DNA of 64,000 nt from Pleurodeles waltl (lineage: Eukaryota; Chordata; Amphibia; Caudata; Salamandridae): contig NC_090442.1 of the NCBI RefSeq assembly GCF_031143425.1, positions 426,329,776-426,393,775 of the forward strand. Reading direction: 5' to 3'. Each line of letters begins with the position of its first letter. Position 1 is the first letter of the stretch. The notes beneath the pieces are model-generated. The model ran no database searches. It saw only the letters and a program-made list of their open reading frames with translations, and was not told the origin of the DNA. The position numbers were made by a program, and so were the translations under genes. Below, one piece after another: positions 36,507-47,511 of the stretch.

Positions 36507-38011
36507 TCATTTCTTGGCGGGTATCTTGGCATCGTTCTCTGTCTTTGTCCTGGATCTCAGGGACCGTTTGCTGGGTGGTTCTCCCTCTGCAGGGGGTGGG
36601 GTGCTGGTGTGGTGGTCCTGTTGCGGTGCTTTCTGTCCACTAACACCGGCGGAGGTGGTGGGCAGTTTATCGTCCATGCTAGTGTCAGGGGCCCCTTGTT
36701 GTGCCACAGTGTCCCTCCTGGTGTTGAGTACTTCCTTCAGCACCCCTACAATGGTGCCCAGGGTGGAATTGATGGCTCTGAGTTCCTCCCTGAAGCCCAA
36801 ATACTGTTCCTCCTGCAGGCGCTGGGTCGCCTGAAACTTTGCCAGTACCGTTGTCTCCTGGGAGCGGTGGTAGGCTCCCATGATGGAGGAGAGGGCCTCG
36901 TGGAGAGTGGGTTCCCTTGGCCTGTCCTCCCCCTGTTGCACAGCAGCCCTCCCAGTTCCCCTGTGTTCCTGGGCCTCCGTCCCCTGGACCGTGTGCCCAC
37001 TACCACTGCCCCCAGGTCCCTGTTGTTGTTGGGGTGGTGGGTTATCCTGGGTTCCCTGTAGTGATGGACACACTGCTGATTGACGTGTCCTGGGGACAGA
37101 GGTATGTGCCCTCTGGATAGGTGCTGTGCTGGTGTTTCCAGAGGGGGGAAGATCTGTAGTGGCCTGTGACTGTGTGAGGGGGAACGACTGTCCAGAGGTT
37201 CCCGATGGGCCGGGCTGGTCATCTAGATCCAGTTGGACAGAGCTGCTGTCATCACTGTGGGCCTCTTCTGTTGGTGGTGTGGACATGTGTGGACCCTCCT
37301 GTCCGGTGACGTTGGGTAGGGGTCCTACAGGGGTATAAAAGGATGTTTATTACATGTGTGTGCCATGGTGTGCAATAGGTGGGTGTCCGTGTACCCCAGT
37401 GCTTGCATTCCTGTGTGGGACCTTGTGTGATGGTGGTTTAGGGGGTGTATGGGTATGTGCAGTGGCCATGCTTTGGTGATGGGCGTACATGCTTTGTTGT
37501 TGCATGCAGGGATTGGTTTTGGGATGGGTGGGACATTTGTGAGGAGTAGGAGTGATGGGGTGAGGGTGAGGTTGGGGGTATGTGATGGCATGCAGGTAGG
37601 GTGGGGGATGTAATAGTAAAGCTTTGACTTACCAGAGTCCATTCCTCCATCTACTCCTGCGAGGCCCTCAGGATACAGAATCGCCAAGACCTGCTCCTCC
37701 CATGATGCTAGTTGTGGGGGAGGAGGCGGGGGTACGCCGCCAGTCAGCTGAATCGCAAGGTGGTGTCTTGAGACCATGGAACGCATCTTTCCCTGTAGGT
37801 CGTTCCACCTCTTCCTGATGTCATCCCTATTTCTTGGGTGCTGTACCACTGCGTTAACCCTGTCCACTATTCTTCGCCATAGCTCCATCTTCCTAGCAAT
37901 GAAGGTGTGCTGCACTTGTGATCCGAATAGCTGTGGCTCTACCCGGATGATTTCCACCACCATGACCCTGAGCTCCTCCTCAGAGAACCTGGGGTGTCTT
38001 TGCCGTGCCAT
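36507..38011 (-). CDS. NAIF1-like SANT/Myb partner protein of Harbinger copy 2, open
   Basis: Two exons: 38011-37633 and 37324-36507. Exon 1 starts MARQRHPRFSEEELRVMVVE and carries a three-helix SANT/Myb-like domain (MELWRRIVDRVNAVVQHPRN, RDDIRKRWNDLQGKMRSMVS), then a Pro run. Its donor GTAAGTC breaks a Gly codon after position 1; the acceptor CCCCTGTAG restores the frame (GPLPNVTGQEG). Together they give 399 codons including TGA, exactly in phase, which supports the splice sites. Exon 2 is Ser/Pro/Gln-rich, then has a predicted coiled coil (QRLQEEQYLGFREELRAINS) and a basic end (SKRSLRSRTKTENDAKIPAK) that could be a nuclear localisation signal. In Harbinger systems this class of protein binds DNA and helps import the transposase. 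It is not certain that this one is expressed. Confidence 0.7.
37325..37632 (-). other. Intron of the NAIF1-like Harbinger gene
   Basis: It begins GTAAGTC (minus strand, at 37632) and ends CCCCTGTAG at 37325. The length is 308 bp. In copy 1 the matching intron keeps the donor, but the acceptor is altered to AACAAG. Confidence 0.6.
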
Positions 38012-38624
38012 GGGGTGGTGTGGGTGATGTGTGGGGTGGTGTGTGTAGTGATAAGTGGGGTGATATTTAGTGGTGTGTTGTGTGAGGTGCGTGGAAGTAA
38101 TGTGGGTGATGGTATTGTGTGCCCGTGGATGCTTGGTAGTTGTTTGTAGTGTCTCTCTCTGGCCTTCTCTCTGTAATTGTGGTCGTAGGGGTTTGTGGGT
38201 GATGTGGGTGGGTGTTTTATATTGTAATGAGTGTGAGGGAGTGGTGTGTGTATGAGTATCAGGTGTGTGTATTTTGAATTGTCCAATGTGGTTATGTTTT
38301 GTAAATGTGTGTTTATTTTGAGCGCGACGTGTGTGTACCGCCAATGGAATACCGCGGTTGAAAGACCGCCGCGTGGATTCGTGTGTCGTGATAGTGTGGG
38401 CGTATTTCTGTTGGCGTGTCGGTGGAGGTTTTGTTTTCGCCAGTTTATCACTGACCTTTGGTGTGGCGGACTTGTGTGGGTGTCTGAATTTTGGCGGATT
38501 CTGTGCTGTGGGTCATAATAGCTGTGGCGGAATTCTGTGGCCGCGGCGGTGTGTTGGCGGTCTTCTGCACGGCGGTAAGCGGCCTTTGCCACCAAAGTTG
38601 TAATGAGGGCCTATATATGGTTAC

Positions 38625-39000
38625 TGCTAAGTGAGATTAAAAGCTGTTTTTTGGATGTGGTCTACTTACTAGGGGAGTAGTAGCTTTGAAAAGAAACCTG
38701 TTCATGCACATATCAGCATAAGACGTACTCAGGGAAAATCCATTTGTTCTAAATGCAGTCAGATTATAAGTACCATTTTGAATCACAGTGTTCATTTCAG
38801 TGTCAATAATGATTTTTTTATACTGCCAATCCTATTAACTCGGTGAAATAGATTTTTGCAATGGATGGTGTTTTTTTATCTCTAGTGGACACAAAAGCTG
38901 ATGCATGCCCGCTCCTGGATCGTCTTGTTCAAAAATATCAGTCCTCTAGGTATTATGCGTGCTCTAAATAAAGTATCTTTAATCTTCCAAAATGTGGTAC
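38625..39000 (-). pseudogene. Envelope-like remnant, upstream part beyond Harbinger copy 2
   Basis: On the minus strand this segment also reads as coding-like sequence with few stops. It includes aromatic/basic pieces such as TTFWKIKDTLFRARIIPRG and N-glycosylation-type sequons (NKT, NGT, NLT). It lies directly across Harbinger copy 2 from the fragments at 29990-28401, on the same strand and in the right order, so I infer that one gene was split by the transposon. The LINE whose 3' end is near 39055 cuts off anything further upstream. Confidence 0.3.
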
Positions 39001-39897
39001 CCCAATTGTTTCCAGATGTTCTTCGAAATTATGTATTCAATTAATTTCAATTCGAAATATCTTTATTTGATTTTATAAATAAAATCATGAAAGAGCATTA
39101 AACAATAAATAGACATCAGTCCATCACATTTCAACCTGATAAAAACATATAAAATCTGCTGAGATGGCGAATTTACATTGCCATTATTACATCCGTGAAT
39201 AAAAAATGCTTTTAATACACACACTGATCACTGAAAGAAAACCCCCCGCAGAATTCAAATCACAATTTCTTTAACTAAGTGATACTGCATAACCATTCAT
39301 TGATTTTCCGCTTTTAACATTAAATTTGAAAACGCAACAAAAGTATGGCAGAAAGACAGCTGTCGAGTAGCTGCAAATACAAAAGAGCATCTGTACATCT
39401 ATTAAACACAAGTAGTTTCAGAATGTTTTAGGCAACTTTAAAAGAAGGATCTATAAAATTTACAAAAAAACATAGAGTGCATCAAATAATATGCGGCCGA
39501 ACCCGTCACAAGGGCAGGACAGTAATCGACTTCCCCACGGATTTGAACATCAGGGAAACACAACTTCTACTAAACTGTGCCCGCCCTAAATCCAAAAGAA
39601 GTGACCTTTCCCAGCGTGAATGTTCCAAGTGCAAATAAAATGCCTGTCCCCCGATGTTAAAAAAAATACAATACCCTTGTGTATAACACTTATTGATTAC
39701 ACTCTCTGTTCTTAGTGACCTAGTGTACTCTGCATAGCAAAACTTAACTAACTGCTTATCTGTTTTTTTACGTTAGTCTGAAGCCCAACATCTATAAATG
39801 CCTTGTTGACACATTTCAGCCAGGGTATGGAAAGGTCTTTGTCAAGACCGAGGTAGTCCATTATAACCTCCATTTTAAAGCTTTGTTCCAAACTGGA

Positions 39898-42527
39898 CTA
39901 TGCTTTAACCCACAGCATAAGCGGTGCCAGCTTAACTAAGTCAGAGATATAGCATTGATTAAGATCTGAGTGCTGAATAAAGTTAGAGGCAGTTGGGGGA
40001 TGATTTAGGAGCTGCCTACATATCCAAATTTCATTCACTTGCATATGAGAAATGTTATGGAACCCCCGCACCCCTGCCCTGTACGTCGATGTGGGGATGC
40101 TATTCAGGTTATACATTTTAATGTAAGGAGAAATATTACCTCTGCCTTCCTTGTGAGTGAGGTTAAATAGGGGGCTTGCAGCCCTACATAACCTTAAATG
40201 GGTGGCGTTTATTTGGGGCTGCCAAGAGCTAGATGAATCAAAAAGGACGCCCAAGGAATCAAAACTTTGAGTGGAGCTCATAGACTGATCTAAGGCTTGC
40301 AGCGACCCCAAGCTTCTCTTCCCCGGACACATGACATTATGAGGGATTTCCCAAAGTTGGTTGTCAGATTCTAGTTCCCCATAAAACTAATGAAAGATTC
40401 GATTAGAATCTACAGAGCTTTTAGAGTACCAGCCATTAAAACATTGTCGTCGGCATACAATAAAGCAAGACAAGAAGTTGGCTATTTTTGGTATGTCTGT
40501 ACTGCCTTCAGATAATCACTTCATCCATTATTATGAATAGCAGGGGAGCCAAAATATACCCCTGCCGTACCCCCTATCTAAGGGAAATACATCTGTGGTT
40601 TCCCGTGTACAACCACATCTAACCCTAGCCCCTGAGTTATCATGGAGTGTTTTCAAAAAGTTCACTAATGTGACTTCCACCCCCAGATCTAGAAGGATTA
40701 ATCACAGCTCAGCTTGGTCCTACACTGTAGAATGTGGTAGAAAGATCCATGAATGCAAGGTACAGTGGGCAGTGCTTAGCGATAACATTTTTTCCCATGA
40801 TCAAATGTAGGTTTAGACACTGCTCCACTGTACCTAACCCAGAGCGAAAACAGTACTGGCATCTAGATAAAATTAAGATTATTCCAAGTCTGCAAAGGGT
40901 TACAAATGACCCTCCTCACAATTTTCAATGTGCTGTCAATCAATTAAATGGAACAGTAACACTTGAGGGATCCCTGATCTCCTTTTTTTTTTTAAATGGG
41001 TGCTATGGTTGAGGAATTTAGAATCTTGGTGCATAAAACATTACTGAACAGATTTGTCAGCAGAAGGCCTCATAGCTCAATATTGGATTTTAGGAGATCC
41101 ATGGGTATCCCATCTGTGTCCAGAGGCTTTACTGCCTGAACTCTGTGTGATGGCTTGCTCTACTTCCTCAATGAAGCCTGAAATAGAGGGGAATTGCCCA
41201 AAGAAGCACATAGGAGGATGGTTTGACTCTTATCCTCAGCTAGCTAACAGATTGAGGAAAAGTGCTTGACCCAGTTTGTACAAGGAATATTGCAGACTAA
41301 CGGGTCACAGGGCAGGAAATCCCTTTGTTTCAGTCTATTGACAGTATCCCAAAATGCTTTGCTATTTTTATAAGAGGCTGTCCGCTCTAATAGGTCCCAA
41401 ACCTGTTATTTAAACACTTATTTGTTTCTTTAATTACTCAATATTAGCCCCTTCTGGCCTCCCGCACCTACACAATATCCCTTGGTCGCTCAGAAAGGGT
41501 CTTCCTCAGGTTATGATTAGCCCCCGAGCATGGGCTGTAAAACCAATTAGGACAGCCCGAGTCAGGACAAAAGGGTTTTAACAAAAAATTCCTTATACAT
41601 AGGCAACGTTGATGAAAAATACGCACAGAGCTTCACCTGTGTTTTCAGATAGACACCCCATGAATACAGGAATTTTTTTTTTTTTTTTAAAGGGAGCTTA
41701 ACGTGGCTTAGGTCTCTTAAGCGACCAAATTAATTACAAACCATCACTAGAAATCTGGTTAATTACAGTGCCTGCTGCAGACATTAATCCCTGCTCAATA
41801 GAAAGACCACCTTCATAGAGGATTATGGTCTCCACACTGAGACTCAAGTATGGTGCATTTGGTGAGCCATTGACAAAGGATCCTAGGAGCAAAGACTTAG
41901 CTAATAACCGATAACTCCCCCACCTCCCAAAGGTGGGTACATGCTGGTCAGTCTAGTGAATACTATTAAACATGTCCACTAAATTGTTTAAACTAGTAAA
42001 TTAGCTAACTTTCTTCCCCTGTGATCCATACGTCTTACAGTGCTTACTGAAGCCAGAGAATACAGGTCCTCCTGTAGGTCTCCCAATTTGCCATTAAAAT
42101 CACCACAAAGCAGGAATTTGGATTGGGAGGCGCTGTCAGGACCAATTGAGCTAAGACCAGTGATAAACTGAAACAACCTCTTAAAAAAATAAAAAAAGAA
42201 TTCGAGAAATCATTATTATAAAAGTTCACCAGATAAAAATTAAAAGAACACTACAGTAACCTTGAAATTCTGTTTAGTCCAAAGTGATAAACCACTTTTT
42301 GCTCTTCCATGGATGGAGGGTATAGCAGGAGAGGAATAAAATGAAAAATCCCTACAGGAAATTGTTGTTGAAGCCCAGGTTTCCTGAAGGACTACAAAAC
42401 CAACCTTGTCATTAAAATCTAGCCAATCAGGAATATTAATATTGTCTTTAAGTCCAGAGATATTCCAAATAATAAGAGCAAAACAATTTGTGGGTGCAAA
42501 AGAGACAGCCCTAGTCTCACACCCCAC
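39898..42527 (-). pseudogene. LINE ORF2 (endonuclease and reverse transcriptase), broken
   Basis: The endonuclease spans 42527-41988: it starts LIIWNISGLKDNINIPDWLD, then VGFVVLQETWA, then LLCGDFNGKLG in another frame, so at least one shift lies between. The reverse-transcriptase core is heavily decayed, but YADD survives at 40446-40457. The thumb-like segment 40332-39898 has FDSLGVLFDSSSSWQPQ, equivalent to the YLGV(V)FD motif of the first LINE. The gene cannot be functional. Confidence 0.65.
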
Positions 42528-42956
42528 ACCCGTTGCTGCTTCTGAGATAACAGGAGACGGATCTCTAGTGGGGAGTTGCTGAGGTCAGTCACCTTCGGAG
42601 AAAACAGTGAACAGATTCCCCACTGAGACGGCAAACTGGTTGCAATTAGAGGCGGAAGGAGTGGTAAAGCTGGCAGGATGGACAACCCTTTGCCCCTGCT
42701 CACCTCATCCTGTATAACGCCAGCTAGTGGTGAATAGAGATGAGGCTTGTAGAAGTAGCCAAGGGGAAAGGACCATGGAACTAGTCAAACCTCACGTACT
42801 TCCTTTCCAGCCTTAGGTAGATGCTTCTAAAGTTTATAATAACACAATCACCTTTGCCAATGATGGGACCTGGGCCAATCCATTCGACCCTTCGCGTAAA
42901 TAAGATCTTCTTGGAAAGGGCAAAAGGGAATTATACATACCACACTAGCCAGTGGG

Positions 42957-43644
42957 TTACTTTGTTCCACAGCTCAATAAAATAATCCGTCGTAAGGGAG
43001 AGACACCTATCAGCACCACAACATAAGGGCACACAGCTGGCAGAAGGTTTAAGCTGCTCTGGTTGGGAGTCAGGATTGTTGCAGAGCCCTCACCTTGTAT
43101 GATGCACACTGGTTCCTGGGACGCCTGAGCTAATAAACAATCAGAAGGCAAAGACTCACCAGCCGTCCTATCGAGCTGGATAATCTTAAGATTCTCTTGC
43201 AAGGGCGGGGCAGGAATGTTTGACACAATGCTTTACTCTACCGGAGCTAAGGTGGCTCCTTTGGGGCTGGGGTGGTGCTGGGAGGGGTCTCTAGTTGCGC
43301 TTTAATAGCCTCAGTCATGCTGACAAAGGTGTGAGTTTATCCTGCAACATGGTCTTATGTTTGGTGACACAGTCAGTCAGTAAACGTTCCATAACACAGA
43401 GGGCTTGTGAAGACGCCACCACTTCTGCTGATAGCAAGTAAGGTACTTACAAGGCGTTATTCTAAGTGGCTACATCAGACACAGGTTCTTGGGGCCCCTG
43501 TTTGATCTTTCTCTCTTTACTCAGTGTCTTATGTCTGTGAGAGTTAAACAAGGGAGACGTACCTGCTGTTGGTGAACTTACTGAGGGGCCTGAAATTGTA
43601 CCAACAACAGAAAGGCCAGCAGGGGCGTTGTTCAGGGGTTCCAC
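42957..43644 (-). pseudogene. LINE ORF1 fragments
   Basis: Two minus-strand open pieces (43226-42957 and 43644-43462) lie just upstream of the endonuclease, in element sense. They are Pro/Ser/Thr-rich with no domain I recognise. They are called ORF1 by position only. Confidence 0.35.
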
Positions 43645-43904
43645 TTGGGGTCCCCCTATCGGTGCTAAAGTAAATTTAATTGGTCTCTTTAGTGCCCCTT
43701 CTATGTGCTGAGGGGGGCACTACATAGATTATTTACATTTAATTGAAAGCATCACTTGGTTTCATAATTGTATGTTTACATTAAATGAAAGGAAACCTAA
43801 AGTTCATCAATAGCAACTGTATCATGTTGTTCAGTTTATGATCATGGAGGCAAATATTCTCTTGGAAAATTATTTGTCAGTTTAGTTTCCTTCACCATTT
43901 ATTG

Positions 43905-44520
43905 GTACCTCTCTTATCAGTGCTTGCCTTTCTTAACAGTACTCCCTTCTATTTTCACTGCTTCACTCTGCCATCACTGCCCACTTCCCCTCCATTGCTC
44001 ATCTTTTTCATTCCCTCATTATTCTCACACTTCTCCCACACTTCCATTTGCCCTCTCCCATTACTCACTGTGCTTTCTTCCGTTAGTGGTTACTACTCTA
44101 GTCACTATCACTTTCTCCCAGCAGTGTCCGCTTCTGTCAGTGAAAGGTTTTTCCCCTCACTGTCCCCTCACATCACTTTTCCTTTTTTTTGTCATTGTCC
44201 ATCTTTACCATTCACTGCCCACTTCTATCATTGCACATCATACCCGTCTCTTCCCTCTCTCTGGTCACAGCCCACCTTCACGTCACTGCTCATATCTTCC
44301 ATCACTGGTCCTCCCTAGAATAGGTGGCCACATCTTCTGCCACTGTCAATCTCTTGTGCCAGTGGTCCCTGCTGTCAGTGTCTCTGTTGATTATCACCCT
44401 CTTACCGTCACTGCCATTTTCTCATCACTGACCCCTCTCTCATCACTGCTGATGTTTTTCATTACTGTCCACCGCTGATTCACTGCTCCATTCTTCGGTC
44501 ATTGCTCATCTCTGTAACTC
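43905..44520. repeat. Pyrimidine-rich degenerate tandem repeat
   Basis: Loose repeats of about 20-25 bp built on CATCACTGYCCAYTTCYC and TTCCATCACTG run for about 600 bp. They give long Ser/Pro/Leu/His-rich plus-strand frames (43902-44318 and 43924-44478) that I do not accept as genes. Confidence 0.6.
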
Positions 44521-45142
44521 TTCTATTCTAAACCCTTTCAATTGTTCCACTTGCATCACTCCTGTTACTATCCTTTCCCTGTGGCATCCCTGTATCTCTT
44601 TTCTGCCAATTAGATGGCACATCAGAAAGGCTAGTAATAGAGGAGTGGGCTCAGACTGGCATTTGACTGACTCTTTCCAAATAGGTCTTACAACATTTGA
44701 TGAGTGACAGTAGTTCCAAAGGGCCCCCTTTTATGCTAGCTGCACTTATTGCACTAACCTAGAAGGAGCTGCAGTAGGGGTATGTTCCGCCCTCTCCTTC
44801 ACCCTTTGCCAATGGCAGCAAATGCTGAGTATACAAAGAAGCACAACAACAACCTAACCCAGACATTAACAGCAATACATCTAACGCTGTGACTGTGAGA
44901 ATTAAGCTCACAATGGGCATCTTTTCATAGACAGTCACGCTTCTGCTCATAATCCCTAAAAGAAAGAGCATAATTTTGCTGGAAAGGCTACCCTCTCCCT
45001 AGAGATGTCATAGCAACGTACCCATAAGAGTGCTTCAAAGATTTTAGAAGTCTCACTTAGAACATAATACCCTCTATAGGAGAAAAGGTATTCAGACCTA
45101 TTTGCTGAGGCCCAGTACATAAAAGGCCCTCTCCCACATTAT
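44521..45142. other. No gene seen
   Basis: Mixed-composition sequence with a short minus-strand frame (44971-44759) that has one hydrophobic stretch, but no support as a gene. Confidence 0.45.
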
Positions 45143-45598
45143 GGGGGTCATCATGACCCTGGCGGTCACGGTCGCGGTTGGACCGCAACCAAAGTGGAGG
45201 TCCGGCCACAGCATTATGAACGTGGCAGAGCCGTCACAGTCAAACTGCCAGCCTGCAGCCTGCCGATCCCAGTATTTGTAATCCGCCAGTACAGCGGTGC
45301 AAGCAGCGCTCCCTGGGGATTACGAGTCCCCATCTGCCAGCCTATCCACTGCGGTAAACCCCACCATGGAAAGGCTGGTGGTATGTTGGACTCAGGTGGC
45401 CCCTGGGGGCCCCTGCAGTGCCCATGCACTTGGCATGGGAAGTGCAAGGGCCCCCATGCACAGCACCATCACGCATTCCACCGCCTGAATTACGGGCAGT
45501 GGAATGAGCGGCAGGTGCTGCTGCACCCGCTGCACCGCCACATTGCCGCCGGGTCAATTAGGAGCCGGCTGCAACGTTGAGGCCCTGTTCCCCACTGG
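45143..45598 (+). mobile_element. Harbinger-like MITE, 3'-truncated copy
   Basis: It begins GGGGGTCATCATGACCCTGG and continues with CGGTCACGGTCGCGG. The middle shares GTGGCCCCTGGGGGCCCCTG, AGTGCCCATGC and GGAGCCGGCT with the complete 623-bp MITE at 46889-47511, in the same order. It stops near CCCCACTGGGC without a right terminus, so it is a truncated relative. Confidence 0.65.
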
Positions 45599-45604
45599 GC
45601 AGGT

Positions 45605-45940
45605 GGATTTTCCTTATCTAAAAGTGCTGTCTTTAGCGGTAGAGCGAAACACTTAAGGAAGAAATGCTGCTCTATTGCATTCTGTAGGCAGCGGAAATGA
45701 GTGGCACACTGTATTAGTAAAACAAAAATTTACAAGTACCAGCAGGTGCCTAGGAAGACAGTGGCACTGTGAAGAAGGTTTTCCTTTTTAAATGTGCTGT
45801 ATTTAGTGGGAGAGCAAAACCCTTAAGGAGGAAATTCTGCTGTTTGTTATTCAGTGGATAGTGAAGTGGCACACTACATTAGCAAAACAAAGTACTACAA
45901 GTACCAACAGGTGCCTCGAAAGACAGGGGTACTCGAACTA
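45605..45940. repeat. Direct duplication of about 170 bp
   Basis: 45610-45775 and 45780-45935 are diverged copies. Shared phrases include GTGCTGT(C/A)TTTAG, CTTAAGGA, GTGGCACACT, TTAG(T/C)AAAACAAA, TACAAGTACCA and CAGGTGCCT. There is no coding content. Confidence 0.7.
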
Positions 45941-46319
45941 GGGGTGCAGCACATGTTGTAGCACCCCTAGGAGTGCAGTACAGGCCTCTGCAGCCCTTAC
46001 AATGTGGGGGTGCCCCAACCCAGTACAGGTACCCCACCCCCTTCAAATGGCCCCTATTCCACCCATGGCCAATGAATATTTATGATCTATGAGAGACTCA
46101 GGGACTCCTCTGCCCAATCTGAATAGGAGGCCCATCATTTTAAGTTTCACCACTAAGCACCCCAAATAACATTTGAATACTCAAGATGGCGAAACAGCCA
46201 CAAATAGGCCCCAAAAGTGTTATTTTTTTTGCAGCACTTGCTGTTTGCAAACTGCTTTGAAGAGCTATTTTTACATTTGATTACTATGACTGCACAGTAA
46301 ATACATTTTAAAACTTGGT

Positions 46320-46830
46320 GCATAAATAAGACACATTATTACAAGCCCCTAGTGCCACCAGAGAGTCACTTTCTGCGACTCTCTGGTGGTGTTATGCCCA
46401 TTTCCACGTTTACAAGGCAGCGCTAGGTCACTTTGCGTGGCTCAACATCCCTTGTAAATATGGGCCCCCTGACTCAGTTTTTTGAGGCAGAGGGGCGGGC
46501 AAAAGCTGTTGACTTTTCCACACAACACCCATTGCTTTTGACACTGCCCCAGACTTACTAGAAATCGTAAATCTTAGGCAGCACCTTAAACTAACGCCAC
46601 CTCTGGGGTGGCGTTATTTCTCCTTGTTTTTGCTTTTTCTAGGTGTGCTGCAGAACGCAAAACACCATTAATGATTGTTTATGTGCAGGAAGGTGTCCCT
46701 TCCTGCACATAAACAAGCATTAAATAATGACAGTTTGCTACCTCTGTGTGCTGCACCCCTCAGCACACATAGAAATAACAAAACACCTTCCTGCACATAA
46801 ACAATCATTCAATGTACAGTAAATGTTACT
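46320..46830. repeat. Hairpin-rich repeat fragment
   Basis: Three strong inverted repeats occur within 360 bp: 46355-46389 (13-bp perfect arms, CCACCAGAGAGTC), 46592-46616 (TAACGCCACC arms) and 46681-46710 (13-bp arms, ATGTGCAGGAAGG). A partial repeat of the last arm recurs near 46785. This looks like a fold-back MITE-type repeat; the borders are uncertain. Confidence 0.6.
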
Positions 46831-46888
46831 TAGGACGATGAGGTTTATAACTTATAAAGTGTAGAAATCACATATTTGAAGATACTAA

Positions 46889-47511
46889 GGGCCTCATTCC
46901 AACCCTGGCGGTCTATGACCGCCAGGGTGGATGGCCACGGAAGCACCGCCAACAGGCTGGCGGTGCTTCCATTGGCATTCTGACCGTGGCTGTAAAGCCG
47001 CGGTCGCCCAGCTGGGTCCGGCGGTTTCCCGCCGGATTACTCCCGGCTGGGAGAATCCTCCATGGCGGCGCTGCAAGCAGCGCCGCCATGGGGATTCCGA
47101 CCCCCTTCCCGCCAGCCTGAAAACCTGAAAACCGCCAGAAACAGGATGGCGGGAACGGTGTCGTGGGGCCCCTGGGGGCCCCTGCACTGCCCATGCCAGT
47201 GGCATGGGCAGTGCAGGGGCCCCCTAACAGGGCCCCAGCAGGATTTTCACTGTCTGCATTGCAGACAGTGAAAATCGCGACGGGTGCAACTGCACCCCTC
47301 GCACCCCTGCAACACCGCCGGCTCCATTCGGAGCCGGCTTCAATGTTGCAGGGCCTTTCCCGCTGGGCCGGCGGGCGCTCCTTTGGCGGGCGCCCGCCGG
47401 CCATGGGGAAAGTCAGAATGGCCTCCGCGGTCTTCTGACTGCGGAGCGGCCATTTGGCGGTTCCCACCAGGCGGGCGGCGTCCGCCGCCCGCCGCAATTG
47501 GAATGACCCCC
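46889..47511 (+). mobile_element. Complete 623-bp MITE with TAA duplication
   Basis: The left end is GGGCCTCATTCCAACCCTGG; the right end, minus strand, is GGGGGTCATTCCAATTG. TAA flanks both sides (46886-46888 and 47512-47514), a 3-bp duplication like Harbinger elements. The interior is very GC-rich and holds serial near-perfect hairpins near 47174-47225, 47243-47277 and 47318-47339. No open frame is meaningful. The termini resemble the Harbinger ends in this window, so it is probably mobilised by such a transposase. Confidence 0.82.

Larger units (their letters stand above)
30050..38611 (+). mobile_element. PIF/Harbinger DNA transposon, copy 2 (8.6 kb)
   Basis: The left terminus is GGGGGTCATTACAACC; the right terminus, minus strand, is GGCCCTCATTACAACT. 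TAT flanks both ends (30047-30049 and 38612-38614), a 3-bp duplication fitting Harbinger. Contents in order: 64-bp array, 73-bp array, two 30-bp arrays, MYPOP-like gene (-), transposase (+), NAIF1-like gene (-). It is collinear with copy 1 but differs in array size, in the 30-bp arrays and in which exons are lost. Confidence 0.88.
39055..43700 (-). mobile_element. APE-type LINE, second copy, decayed
   Basis: Order on the minus strand: Pro/Ser-rich ORF1 fragments (43644-42957), endonuclease (42527-41988), reverse transcriptase (about 41400-40340) and C-terminal region (40332-39898), with a T-rich 3' end near 39055-39110 on the plus strand. Endonuclease motifs VVLQETWAS and FLLCGDFNGKLG are visible, and a YADD box is encoded at 40446-40457. 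The 3' end resembles that of the LINE at 4020. Frames are broken throughout. Confidence 0.7.

Noticed and set aside
43902..44478. Two long Ser/Pro/Leu-rich plus-strand frames
   Set aside because: They arise from a pyrimidine-rich degenerate tandem repeat lacking stops; no domain is seen.
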